From: Methylobacterium sp. SyP6R
GTDB taxonomy: Bacteria; Pseudomonadota; Alphaproteobacteria; Rhizobiales; Beijerinckiaceae
Direction of reading: 5' to 3'
DNA length: 64,000 nucleotides
NCBI RefSeq assembly: GCF_019216885.1
Contig: NZ_JAAQRC020000001.1
Span: 1,054,001-1,118,000, forward strand
The notes beneath the pieces are model-generated. The model had not been told where the DNA came from. It saw nothing but the letters and a program-made list of their open reading frames with translations, and made no database searches. The position numbers were made by a program, and so were the translations under genes. Positions 41,656-49,844 of the stretch are shown in pieces. How positions within the stretch are numbered: position 1 is the stretch's first letter; every line of letters begins with the position of its first letter.

Positions 41656-42075
41656 ATGGCGAAGATCGTGATCGAGGAGGGCTATGCCCCCAGTGACGCC
41701 GAGCCCTTCATGAACGAGCGTCAGCGGGAGTATTTCCGCCGCAAGCTCCAGGGGTGGAAGCAAGACATTCTGCGCGAGGCCCAGGACACGCTGGTGGCGT
41801 TGCAGAGCGAGAACGAGAATCACCCTGACCTGACCGACCGCGCCTCGTCCGAAACCGACCGGGCGATCGAATTGCGGGCTCGCGACCGGCAGCGCAAGCT
41901 GATCGCCAAGATCGATTCGGCCCTCGCCCGGATCGAGGACGGCTCCTACGGCTATTGCGAGGAGACCGGCGAGCCGATCTCCCTCAAGCGCCTGGAGGCC
42001 CGGCCGATCGCGACCCTGTCGCTGGAAGCCCAGGAACGCCACGAGCGCCGGGAGCGGGTGTACCGGGACGATTGA
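41656..42075 (+). CDS. dksA: RNA polymerase-binding transcription factor DksA
   Basis: A 139-residue protein; GAGGGGCGGG precedes the ATG. The coiled-coil region carries FMNERQREYFRRKLQGWKQD and DRASSETDRAIELRARDRQR with the acidic tip DxxDxA-like NHPDLTDRAS. The zinc-finger part is GSYGYCEETGEPISLKRLEA, with one cysteine where E. coli has four. This reduced form is common in alphaproteobacteria. It modulates RNA polymerase together with ppGpp. Confidence 0.93.
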   Translation: MAKIVIEEGYAPSDAEPFMNERQREYFRRKLQGWKQDILREAQDTLVALQSENENHPDLTDRASSETDRAIELRARDRQRKLIAKIDSALARIEDGSYGYCEETGEPISLKRLEARPIATLSLEAQERHERRERVYRDD

Positions 42076-42527
42076 GGGCGGCGCGCCGCCAACCCTCCCC
42101 CCTCTGCGGGCTAGCATGTTCACACATCTCGGTTTGAGCGCTTTTCCCTCAAAGGTAGCGCGCCTCTCCTCCCCAGGCGATCTCGGGCTTGCCCGAGATC
42201 GCTCAAGCTTGTGGGGAGGAGTTGGAGGTGGGGGTGGTGCCGGAGGAGACTCAGCGGTGCCTCCTGCACCACCCCCACCCCTAGCCCCTCCCCACAAGGG
42301 GGAGGGGAAAGCGCGCACCTTTACAGGGGGTTAGCTCTCTGAGGAGAAGTGTGAATCCGCTAGCCTCTACGGGGGAGGGTGGCGAGCGGAGCGAGCCGGG
42401 AGAGGGGCAGCGCGACGCTGTTCCAGGGGGCGCCCGGCAGAACGGTGTCACCATATCCGGAACCGTGGTTCCCCTCTCCCGCCCCGCATCCGCGGGGCAC
42501 CCTCCCCCGCAGAGGGGGGAGGGTTGA

Positions 42528-42557
42528 AGCGCTGCATCCGCAGCGCTTTTTCTTTTT
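42528..42557 (+). terminator. Rho-independent terminator (rightward)
   Basis: 8-bp stem AGCGCTGC/GCAGCGCT with loop ATCC, followed by TTTTTCTTTTT. It would stop transcripts coming from dksA about 450 bases upstream before they enter the opposing flgH gene. Confidence 0.75.
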
Positions 42558-42577
42558 GCCACCGGAATTTCGGCACC

Positions 42578-42616
42578 AAAAACGAGAGCGGCCCCGGCGG
42601 GGAGAGCCGGGGCCGC
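42578..42616 (-). terminator. Rho-independent terminator of the flgFGAH operon
   Basis: On the minus strand an 11-bp stem (GCGGCCCCGGC / GCCGGGGCCGC) with a 7-base loop is followed by TCTCG and five T. It lies 64 bases past the flgH stop. Confidence 0.7.
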
Positions 42617-42679
42617 GCCGCGTCCGGGCGGCTCAGGGGGGAGCGTGCCGCCCGGTGCGGGATCCGTGGCAACCGCTCG

Positions 42680-43417
42680 TCAGAACGGCAGCACGATATC
42701 CAGGAATTGCTGGCCGTAGCGCGGCTGCTGCACGTCGGTGATCTGGCCGCGGCCGCCATAGGCGATGCGGGCCTGGGCGATCTTGCTCGAATCGATGGTG
42801 TTGTCGGACTCGATGTCCTCCGGCCGCACCACGCCGCCGACGATGAGTTCGCGCACCTCGAAGTTGATGCGGATCTCCTGGCGGCCTTCCAGCACCAGGT
42901 TGCCGTTCGGCAGCACCTGCGTGACGATCGCCGCCACGCTGGTGGTCACCGTCTCGGCCCGCTGCACCGAGCCGGCGCCGTCGTTCGAGGTGGTGGCGTC
43001 GGTGGTGAGCATCTTCGCCGGGTCCATGCCGGCGAGCAGCTTGCTCTTCGTCTCGAGGCCGAACGCGTTCGGCATCCCGAACGATTCGCTGTTCGAGCGC
43101 GAGCGCTTGGTCTCGTTGTTGAGGTTCGCCTTGTCGGTGACGTTGATCTTCACTGTCACGAGGTCGCCGACCTTGGCGGCGCGCTGGTCCTTGAAGAAGG
43201 CGCGCGAGCCGGTGCGCCAGAGCGAGTTCGAGGCGTAGGAGACCGGCTGGACGTCCGGCATCGGCAATCGCACCGGGCGGTAGCCGGGCTGCGCGGTCGG
43301 GTCGTCGATCGCCGACAGAGCCGGCGTCGCGCCGATCTGGGTGAGGCGGTCGGCGGTGTTGCAGCCGGCGAGCAGCGCGGCCGTGAGGCCGACCATGGCG
43401 AGGCGAGCGAGGATCAT
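42680..43417 (-). CDS. flgH: flagellar L-ring protein FlgH
   Basis: A 245-residue outer-membrane lipoprotein; the signal ends in the lipobox LLAGC (Cys19). Conserved blocks: SLWRTGSRAFFKDQRAAKVG, DLVTVKINVTDKANLNNETK, and the C-terminal VRELIVGGVVRPEDIESDNT with YGGRGQITDVQQPRYGQQFL. It forms the L ring in the outer membrane. Last gene of flgF-flgG-flgA-flgH, 13 bases after flgA. Confidence 0.95.
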   Translation of the reverse strand: MILARLAMVGLTAALLAGCNTADRLTQIGATPALSAIDDPTAQPGYRPVRLPMPDVQPVSYASNSLWRTGSRAFFKDQRAAKVGDLVTVKINVTDKANLNNETKRSRSNSESFGMPNAFGLETKSKLLAGMDPAKMLTTDATTSNDGAGSVQRAETVTTSVAAIVTQVLPNGNLVLEGRQEIRINFEVRELIVGGVVRPEDIESDNTIDSSKIAQARIAYGGRGQITDVQQPRYGQQFLDIVLPF

Positions 43418-43430
43418 CGTAAAAATCCCC

Positions 43431-44498
43431 TCACGGCCGGGCCGAGGCGAGGCGGGCGGCCGGGGCCGCCGCCGTCACCGGCATGATCGGCGCCACGGTG
43501 ACGCGGCCGGGGCCGATCACGGTGGCCTGGATCACCTTCTTGGAGACCGGGTTGACCACCCCGATCACCGCGCCGAGCGGCCCGCCGTCGCGGGCCTGAC
43601 CGCGCAGCGACAGAGCCACGCCCGGGGTCTCGTACACGATGGTGACCGACTCGCCGCGGGCGACGAGGTCCGGCCGACTCAGCTCGCCGGCGCGGAGCGC
43701 CGTGCCGGCGCCGAGCGGTCGCTGCGCCACCTGGCCGATGAAGGCGGCGGCATCCGCCGCGCTATCGGCCGGCAGGCCCTCGCGCGGGCGGCGCTCGACC
43801 GCGATGTCGGGGGCCGACAGGGTCTCGCCCCGGTTGATCGCCCGGGTCAGCACCGCGACGTCGGCCATCTCGACGATCTGGCCCGACACCCGCAGCGAGG
43901 CCTGGCGCTCGCCCACCACCACCAGGGCGGAGACCCGGCGGCTGCGGGGATCGTAGGTCACTTCCTGGGCGGTGACCGCGGCATTGAGCTCCGGCGGCAC
44001 AGTCAGCACCGGCGGCTCGCCCTCGAAGGCGATCGTGACGGAGCCGGCCTCGAGGCCGCGGACCTTGGCGAGCGCCGCCTTCACCGCGCCCTCGATCTCC
44101 GGGGCGGCGATGCGGCGGGCCGCGCGCTGCACCGAGATCTGGAGCCGGCCGCCGCTCTCCGGCGCGTCGAGCCCGAGCCCGGCCGTCGCCTCGACGATGC
44201 GCCGGACCTGGATCGTGCCGGAGGTGCCGAGCGCCGGCGCCCGGAACAGGGCCTTCTGGGCCAGCGCCGGCGGCGCCCCGGCGACGAGGTCGCCGAGGGT
44301 AATGACGTCGCGCTCGGCGGTGATGTCGCCCTTGAGCGAGAGGCGCTCGCCGGCGAGCACCGGCAGGGTGAGGAGGCCGAAAGCCAAGAGCGTCAGCGCG
44401 GTGCGCGACAGGATGCCGGGCCCGAGCAGCGCGCGGCGGGCCTCGGGAACCGCGGGGACGTGGACGACGGGAGCGAGGTCGATCATCGGGGCGCTCAT
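43431..44498 (-). CDS. flgA: flagellar P-ring assembly chaperone FlgA
   Basis: A 355-residue protein, longer than enterobacterial FlgA (about 220) but usual for Rhizobiales. A hydrophobic export signal lies at residues about 33-50 after an unusually long polar N-tail, so translation may really start later than the ATG that overlaps the flgG stop (ATGA). The C-terminal SAF domain has RGETLSAPDIAVERRPREGL, GTALRAGELSRPDLVARGES and LSLRGQARDGGPLGAVIGVV, then NPVSKKVIQATVIGPGRV. It assists FlgI polymerisation in the periplasm. Confidence 0.92.
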   Translation of the reverse strand: MSAPMIDLAPVVHVPAVPEARRALLGPGILSRTALTLLAFGLLTLPVLAGERLSLKGDITAERDVITLGDLVAGAPPALAQKALFRAPALGTSGTIQVRRIVEATAGLGLDAPESGGRLQISVQRAARRIAAPEIEGAVKAALAKVRGLEAGSVTIAFEGEPPVLTVPPELNAAVTAQEVTYDPRSRRVSALVVVGERQASLRVSGQIVEMADVAVLTRAINRGETLSAPDIAVERRPREGLPADSAADAAAFIGQVAQRPLGAGTALRAGELSRPDLVARGESVTIVYETPGVALSLRGQARDGGPLGAVIGVVNPVSKKVIQATVIGPGRVTVAPIMPVTAAAPAARLASARP

Positions 44499-45286
44499 CC
44501 GCGGAACATCTGCGAGGTGGTGGAGAGCATCTGGTCGGCGGCGGTCACGACCTTCGAGTTCATCTCGTAGGCGCGCTGCGCGGCGATCAGCGAGGAGATC
44601 TCCGAGACCGCGTTGACGTTGGCCTCTTCGAGGTAGCTCTGCTGCAGGTTGCCGAACCCGTCGGTGCCGGGATTGCCGGTGATCGGCGGGCCCGAGGCCA
44701 GGGTCTCGACGAACAGGTTGTCGCCGATCGATTCCAGGCCGACCTTGTTGACGAACCGGGCCATCTGGATCTGGCCGAGATTCTGCGGCGCGGTCTGGCC
44801 GGGGATCGTCGCCTGGACGATGCCCGAGGCGCTTATCGTGACGCTGGTGGCGTTGTTCGGCACCGTGATGTTCGGATTCATCAGGTAGCCTTCGCGGGTG
44901 ACGATCTGCCCCTGCGCATCGAGGTCGAACGAGCCGTCGCGGGTATAGGAGGTCCGCCCGTCCGGCATCGTGACCTGGAAGAAGCCCTCGCCGCGCACCG
45001 CGATGTCGTAGGTCTTCTCGGTCGAGGTGAGGGTGCCCTGCGACATCACCCGGGCGGTCGAGGTGGTCTTGACGCCCGAGCCGATGGCGAGGCCCGCCGG
45101 CAGCTGGTTGTTCTGGTCCGAGGTCGCGGTGCCGGCCCGGCGCAGGTTCTGGTAGAGCAGATCCTGGAAATGCGCCTGCTGGCGCTTGTACCCGGTGGTG
45201 CGCAGGTTCGCGATGTTGTTCGAGATGACCTGGACGTTGAGTTCCTGGGCCGCCATGCCGGTGGCGGCGGCGTAGAGCGCGCGCAT
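44495..45286 (-). CDS. flgG: flagellar distal rod protein FlgG
   Basis: A 263-residue protein. The start MRALYAAATGMAAQELNVQV and NNIANLRTTGYKRQQAHFQD are classical for FlgG, and the C-terminal helix ends in SSLIAAQRAYEMNSKVVTAA. There is no signal peptide (exported by the flagellar type III system). It is 14 bases downstream of flgF and overlaps flgA by four bases. Confidence 0.96.
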   Translation of the reverse strand: MRALYAAATGMAAQELNVQVISNNIANLRTTGYKRQQAHFQDLLYQNLRRAGTATSDQNNQLPAGLAIGSGVKTTSTARVMSQGTLTSTEKTYDIAVRGEGFFQVTMPDGRTSYTRDGSFDLDAQGQIVTREGYLMNPNITVPNNATSVTISASGIVQATIPGQTAPQNLGQIQMARFVNKVGLESIGDNLFVETLASGPPITGNPGTDGFGNLQQSYLEEANVNAVSEISSLIAAQRAYEMNSKVVTAADQMLSTTSQMFRG

Positions 45287-45300
45287 CGATCAGGCTCCCT

Positions 45301-46047
45301 TTACGCGTTGCCGACGTCGGCGAGGCGCTGGATCGCCTGGCCGCGTAAGGAATCGAGCCGCGAGACCGTGTCGGAGACGAGCTGGTAGGTGCGGTTGACC
45401 TCCAGCATCCGGCTCATCGCGAGCACAGGGCGGACGTTCGAGCGCTCGAGCGCGCCGGGCTCGATCCGCCCTTGCGGCCCCGCCGGTTGGGCGGGCGTGT
45501 TCGACGCATAGAGGTTGCCGCCGGCATTCGTCAGGCCTTGCGGGTTGGCGAAGGTGACCAGCCGCAGGCGGCCGCGGGTGCCCTGGTTGGTCGAGACGGT
45601 GCCGTCCGGCCCGAGCGCCAGCCCGGTCTCCTGCTGGCCGATCTGGATCGGGCCGCCGTCGCCGAGCACCGGGTAGCCGTCGCTCGTCACGATCTGGCCT
45701 TGCGGGTTCAGCTCGAAGGCGCCGTTGCGGGTGTAGCGCTCGCCCTGCGGCGTCTGCACCGCGAAGAACGCCTCGCCGCGGATCGCCGCGTTGAGCGGGT
45801 TGCCGGTCGGCTCGATCGGCCCCTGCTGCATGTCGAGGGGGGCTGCCGCGTCGATGACGTAGGAGACCTTGCGGTCGGGGCGCTGGAAGGTCTCCGCGCT
45901 CGCCTTCGGCATCAGGTATTCCTGGAAGCGCGTCGTGCGCGCCTTGAAGCCCGTCGTGGTGACGTTGGCCATGTTGTTGGCGATGACCTCGAGCTCGCGC
46001 CCGAGGGCCATCTGGGACGAGAGCCCGATCAACTGAGCATTCTGCAC
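45301..46047 (-). CDS. flgF: flagellar proximal rod protein FlgF
   Basis: A 248-residue rod protein: MQNAQLIGLSSQMALGRELE, VIANNMANVTTTGFKARTTR, and the C-terminal MLEVNRTYQLVSDTVSRLDS. It is first gene of the minus-strand flagellar operon and divergent from fliL, with a perfect CtrA-type box in the 266-base gap. Confidence 0.95.
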   Translation of the reverse strand: MQNAQLIGLSSQMALGRELEVIANNMANVTTTGFKARTTRFQEYLMPKASAETFQRPDRKVSYVIDAAAPLDMQQGPIEPTGNPLNAAIRGEAFFAVQTPQGERYTRNGAFELNPQGQIVTSDGYPVLGDGGPIQIGQQETGLALGPDGTVSTNQGTRGRLRLVTFANPQGLTNAGGNLYASNTPAQPAGPQGRIEPGALERSNVRPVLAMSRMLEVNRTYQLVSDTVSRLDSLRGQAIQRLADVGNA

Positions 46048-46246
46048 CGGCTACTCCCCGTCGATGCGTGGTGGCGGGCCACCCCGCTCCCCAGCGGCGG
46101 ACCCAGCACTCTGATCGCAGGGGCCGTGCCAGGCGGGCCCGAACCGAATTCTGGTGTTATGGCAAATGCTTGGTTAATCGCGGAGCCTGGCCGGACCGGT
46201 CGTTTCGTGCCGGCCCGGCAAGTTCGACCGGGCAGAAATTGCCGCC

Positions 46247-46261
46247 TTAACGCGCCGTTAA
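46247..46261. promoter_or_regulatory. CtrA-type box TTAA-N7-TTAA between flgF and fliL
   Basis: TTAACGCGCCGTTAAC matches the full CtrA consensus TTAA-N7-TTAAC and is also a near-palindrome (TTAACG/CGTTAA), so it reads well on both strands. It lies 66 bases before fliL and 200 bases before flgF. TTAA is very rare in this GC-rich DNA, which strengthens the match. Confidence 0.65.
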
Positions 46262-46313
46262 CCGTCTTCGCACACAGTTCAGTCACGGATTTCCAGGGTG
46301 TGGACGGCGGGCG

Positions 46314-46832
46314 ATGGCCAAGAAGCCGAAGAAGGCCCCGACGCCGGAGGGCGACGGGGAAGGCGAGGAGGGGGCGGCCCCGGCCGCAGGCGGCGGCAAG
46401 AAGAAGCTCATCATCATCGTCGCGGCTTTTCTGGTGCTGGCGGGTGGCGGGGGCGGCGGCTTCCTGTTCATGCGCAGCCGCGCGGCCCATGCCGAGAAGG
46501 CGGCCTCCGAGCAGAAGGTGCCGGTGGCGTTCATGGATGTCCGCGAGATGACCATGAACCTGATGCCCGAGCCCGGGCAGACGCAGCCGCGCTTCCTGAA
46601 GCTGAAGGTGGCGCTGGAGGTGCGGGATGCGAAGGTGGCCTCCGAGATCCAGCCGCTGATGCCGCGGGTCGAGGACACGTTCCAGGTCTTCGTGCGCGAC
46701 CTGCGCGTCGGCGACTTCGAGGCCGCCGGGGGCACCTATCGCCTGCGCGAGGAGCTGCTGCGGCGCGTCAACGTGGCGGTCTATCCCGCCAAGGTCGACG
46801 CGGTGCTCTTCAAGGACTTCATCATCCAATAA
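46314..46832 (+). CDS. fliL: flagellar basal body-associated protein FliL
   Basis: A 172-residue protein: basic/acidic cytoplasmic N-tail (MAKKPKKAPTPEGDGEGEEG), one membrane helix at about 31-49, then the periplasmic domain with VPVAFMDVREMTMNLMPEPG and LKVALEVRDAKVASEIQPLM. The C-terminus VNVAVYPAKVDAVLFKDFII ends in the usual FxDFIIQ-like tail. It supports stator function. It starts the operon fliL-fliM-DUF6468-motE. Confidence 0.94.
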   Translation: MAKKPKKAPTPEGDGEGEEGAAPAAGGGKKKLIIIVAAFLVLAGGGGGGFLFMRSRAAHAEKAASEQKVPVAFMDVREMTMNLMPEPGQTQPRFLKLKVALEVRDAKVASEIQPLMPRVEDTFQVFVRDLRVGDFEAAGGTYRLREELLRRVNVAVYPAKVDAVLFKDFIIQ

Positions 46833-46859
46833 TATCCTCGAGCGGGATGTGGTGCTTCC

Positions 46860-48074
46860 GTGGCCGGACCTGACGATACCATCGACGACGACGACTGGGC
46901 CTCGGCCCTGATCGAGCAGGGCGGGGGCGGCGACGCCTCCCTGGCGGAGGAATGGGGCGCGGCGCTCGCCGAGCAGGGGACCACCACCCAGTCGAACGAC
47001 ATGGCGGCCGAATGGGCCAACATGATCGACGAGGGCGAGTCGGAGAACCTGCCCGAGCTCGCCGGCAACGACCGCATCCTGAACCAGGAGGAGATCGACC
47101 AGGTCCTCGGCTTCTCGCTGCGGGAACTCTCGGCCTCGGGCGCGGGCGGCATCCGGGCCATCGTCGATTCGGGCGTCGTCTCGTACGAGCGCCTGCCGAT
47201 GCTCGAGATCGTCTTCGACCGGATGATCCGGTTGTTGTCGACCTCGTTGCGCAACTTCTTCCAGGACAACGTCGAGGTCACCCTCGACAACATCACCTCG
47301 GTGCGCTTCGGCGACTACCTGAACGCGATCCCGCTGCCGACCCTGCTCGGCGTGTTCCGGGCCGATGCCTGGGAGAATTCGGGCCTCGTCACGGTCGAGT
47401 CGAACCTCGCCTACTCGACCCTCGACCTGCTGCTCGGCGGCAAGCGCGGCGGCTCCAGCATCCGCCTGGACGGGCGGCCGTTCACGCCGATCGAGATGCA
47501 GCTGGTGCGCCGGATGGTCGAGATCATCCTGACCGACCTCGAGGCCTCGTTCCAGCCGCTCTCGCCGGTGCGCTTCCTCATCGACCGGATCGAGACCAAC
47601 CCGCGCTTCGCCACCATCACCCGGCCGGCCAACGCGGCGATCCTGATCGACCTCAAGCTCGACATGGAAGGCCGCGGCGGCCTGCTCCAGATCCTGTTTC
47701 CCTATGCGGCGATCGAGCCGATCCGCGACCTGCTGCTCCAGAGCTTCATGGGCGAGAAGCTCGGCCGCGACCACATCTGGGAAGGCCATCTCGCCACCGA
47801 GATCTTCCAGGCCGACGTCGCCGTCGAGGCGGTGCTGCACGAGATGTCGCTGCCGTTGCGCCGGGTGATGAAGCTGGAGGTCGGCGACACCATCATGTTC
47901 GACGCCAAGCCCACCGACCTCATCACCCTGCGCTGCGGCGACTGGGCGATGACGCAAGGCCGGATCGGCCGCCTCGACGACAGCATCGCCGTGCAGGTCA
48001 CCCGTCCCCTGCGCCGCGCCCGTACCACCTTCGCGGCCTTCGAGGCCTCGATGCAGAACCGCAAGGACGGTTGA
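46860..48074 (+). CDS. fliM: flagellar motor switch protein FliM with long N-terminal extension
   Basis: A 404-residue protein with a GTG start. The usual N-terminal CheY-binding peptide, EEIDQVLG, appears only at residues 77-84. It is preceded by an acidic extension with three repeats centred on Trp13 (DWASALIEQG), Trp32 (EWGAALAEQG) and Trp52 (EWANMIDEG). The CheC-like middle domain follows (SYERLPMLEIVFDRMIRLLS, FTPIEMQLVRRMVEIILTDL), and a C-terminal FliN-like domain ends it (LEVGDTIMFDAKPTDLITLR). It forms the C ring. Confidence 0.94.
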   Translation: MAGPDDTIDDDDWASALIEQGGGGDASLAEEWGAALAEQGTTTQSNDMAAEWANMIDEGESENLPELAGNDRILNQEEIDQVLGFSLRELSASGAGGIRAIVDSGVVSYERLPMLEIVFDRMIRLLSTSLRNFFQDNVEVTLDNITSVRFGDYLNAIPLPTLLGVFRADAWENSGLVTVESNLAYSTLDLLLGGKRGGSSIRLDGRPFTPIEMQLVRRMVEIILTDLEASFQPLSPVRFLIDRIETNPRFATITRPANAAILIDLKLDMEGRGGLLQILFPYAAIEPIRDLLLQSFMGEKLGRDHIWEGHLATEIFQADVAVEAVLHEMSLPLRRVMKLEVGDTIMFDAKPTDLITLRCGDWAMTQGRIGRLDDSIAVQVTRPLRRARTTFAAFEASMQNRKDG

Positions 48075-48111
48075 GCATGTTCCTGTCCCTCTTCCGGAAC
48101 GAGGCCGCATC

Positions 48112-48708
48112 GTGAGCCTGATCGTCAGCATCCTGGCCGACCTGCTGGTGGCGGTCCTCCTCGTCGCCTGCATCGCGACCTCGGTCAGCCTCGGCCGCCG
48201 CATCACCCGCCTCAAGGGCGACGAATCGGCGATGCGCCAGACCATCGGCGACCTGATGGTGGCGACCGAATCCGCCGAGCGGGCGATCACCGGCCTGCGC
48301 ACCACGCTCTCCGAGTGCGACCGCACGCTCGGCGAGCGCCTGCGCCTGGCCGAGCGCACCAATGCCGACCTCGCCGCCCAGCTCCAGGCCGGCGACGAGG
48401 TGCTGTCGCGCATCGCCCGCATCGTCTCCCAGGCCCGGGCGGCGGTGCCCGGCGAGGCGGCGCAAGCCCCGTTCGCTCAGGCGTTCGCGCAGCAGGCCGA
48501 GGCCGCGCCGTCCCCCGCCGCGCCGGCCTACGCCCCTGCGGCGTCCGCGGCCCCATTCGCGCCCGCGGCGCCCGTCGCAACGGCCCATGCCTCCGCCGTG
48601 CCCGAGCCGCGGCCGGTCTCCACCGGCGAGCGCCTCGGCGCCGCCGCCGCCGCCGCCCGCGCCCTCAGCGAGCGCGCCCTGAGCCGCCTGCAGGCCCAGG
48701 CCGCATGA
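48112..48708 (+). CDS. DUF6468 flagellar-operon protein
   Basis: A 198-residue protein with a GTG start, 37 bases after fliM. It has one N-terminal membrane helix (LIVSILADLLVAVLLVACIA), then a coiled-coil region (LKGDESAMRQTIGDLMVATE, LRLAERTNADLAAQLQAGDE), then an Ala/Pro-rich linker and a basic end. This matches the DUF6468 proteins found between fliM and motE in Rhizobiales. The function is not established; a motor-associated membrane protein is the likely reading. Confidence 0.75.
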   Translation: MSLIVSILADLLVAVLLVACIATSVSLGRRITRLKGDESAMRQTIGDLMVATESAERAITGLRTTLSECDRTLGERLRLAERTNADLAAQLQAGDEVLSRIARIVSQARAAVPGEAAQAPFAQAFAQQAEAAPSPAAPAYAPAASAAPFAPAAPVATAHASAVPEPRPVSTGERLGAAAAAARALSERALSRLQAQAA

Positions 48709-49742
48709 CCCTCGCGCTGCTCCTGCGCCGCTTCGCCGGGCTGCCGCCGAGCGCGGCCCCGGCCGGCGGCCCCGCCGCCGTCGCGGCCGGCACCGCGACG
48801 CCCGCCGCTGCGCCCGGGGCAGCGGCACCCGACGCAGCGGCGGCCCAAGCCGTGGCCGCCAAGGTCGCGGCGGCGAAGCTCGCGGCCGCCAAGGCAGCGG
48901 CGGCGGCCAAGGTCGCGGCGGCGAACCCCGCCGGCACGCTGCCGGCCACGGTCCCGCAGGCCCCCGTCTCCGTCGCCGTGCTGGTGCAGCGCGTGCTGGC
49001 CAACCCCGTCTGGCGCGGGCCGATGATCCGCCTGCGCCTCGTCGATGCCGTGGCGATCGCGGCCGCCGGGCTCCTGCTGCTGAAGGTCCTCGCTCTTCTG
49101 GAAGCCGGGCCGTCCACCGGCACCCGCTTCGCCGAGTTCCTGGTGCATGCCCGCTCGGGCTACGAGCCCCTCGACCCGACGGTCACGGGCTCGGTCTCGC
49201 CGAAGGAAGCCGCGAAGGAGCCGGCGGCCGCTGCCCCGCCGCAGGAGCCGCGGCCTTCCGCCGAGCCGGTCTCCTCCGAGCGGGCGATCCTGGAAAAACT
49301 CGGCGCCCGGCGCGACGCCCTTCAGCAGCGCTCGCGCGACCTCGAGACCCGCGAGCAGCTGATCGAGAATGCCGAGCGCAAGCTCGAGACCCGCATCAAC
49401 GACCTCAAGTCCCTGGAGCAGAAGGGCGACGACGCCGCGGCCAAGCGCGCCGAGGCGGAGGCCGCCGGCCTCAAGTCCCTGGTGACCATGTACGAGACGA
49501 TGAAGCCCAAGGAGGCCGCCCGGGTCTTCGATCGCCTGAAGCTCGACGTGCTGGTGCCGGTGGTGGTGGGCATGAACCCGCGCAAGATGGCCGAGGTGCT
49601 GGCGGTGATGCAGCCCGAGGCGGCCGAGCGCCTGACCGTGGCGCTGGCCCAGCGCGCCCGCGGCGCCGGCGGTCCGAAAGCCGCGGCCGCCGCCCCGGGC
49701 CTGCCGCCCGGCGAGCTGCCGGCGATCGAGGCGTCGCGCTGA
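48705..49742 (+). CDS. motE: MotE-family motility protein
   Basis: A 345-residue protein. The ATG at 48705 overlaps the previous stop (ATGA). Residues 15-90 are an Ala/Lys-rich low-complexity stretch; a membrane helix is at about 119-137 (VDAVAIAAAGLLLLKVLALL). A long coiled coil follows (ILEKLGARRDALQQRSRDLE), then the MgtE-N/MotE-like end YETMKPKEAARVFDRLKLDV and MNPRKMAEVLAVMQPEAAER. In Sinorhizobium MotE is a chaperone for the periplasmic motor protein MotC. Confidence 0.85.
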   Translation: MTLALLLRRFAGLPPSAAPAGGPAAVAAGTATPAAAPGAAAPDAAAAQAVAAKVAAAKLAAAKAAAAAKVAAANPAGTLPATVPQAPVSVAVLVQRVLANPVWRGPMIRLRLVDAVAIAAAGLLLLKVLALLEAGPSTGTRFAEFLVHARSGYEPLDPTVTGSVSPKEAAKEPAAAAPPQEPRPSAEPVSSERAILEKLGARRDALQQRSRDLETREQLIENAERKLETRINDLKSLEQKGDDAAAKRAEAEAAGLKSLVTMYETMKPKEAARVFDRLKLDVLVPVVVGMNPRKMAEVLAVMQPEAAERLTVALAQRARGAGGPKAAAAAPGLPPGELPAIEASR

Positions 49743-49785
49743 AACGGGTCCTCCATAGCCTCGGGGATTCCTGATCCCCCGCCGA

Positions 49786-49800
49786 TTAAGCCCTCATTAG
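49786..49800 (+). promoter_or_regulatory. CtrA-like box upstream of the TPR gene (one mismatch)
   Basis: TTAA-GCCCTCA-TTAG against TTAA-N7-TTAAC, 45 bases before the start at 49845. Together with the perfect box before fliL it suggests a second CtrA-controlled start within this flagellar region. Confidence 0.4.
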
Positions 49801-49844
49801 CCCTGTGCCGGCATGGTGCCGTCTCGGGATGACGGGCGGATGCG

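Larger units (their letters stand above)
42076..42679. other. 600-base gene-free stretch full of palindromes
   Basis: No gene is supported. Hairpins include GCGATCTCGGGC-TT-GCCCGAGATCGC (42178-42203), arms AGGTGGGGGTGGTGC / GCACCACCCCCACC (about 42227-42284), and GGGAGAGGGGCAG...CCCCTCTCCC (about 42391-42481). Two terminators close it on the right (next two entries). This mosaic of CT/AG-rich inverted repeats is like that at 35621-35828. Confidence 0.6.

Noticed and set aside
46029..48422. 797-codon minus-strand frame across fliL and fliM
   Set aside because: It covers two certain flagellar genes in the opposite direction, has low-complexity composition and no recognisable start or domain.
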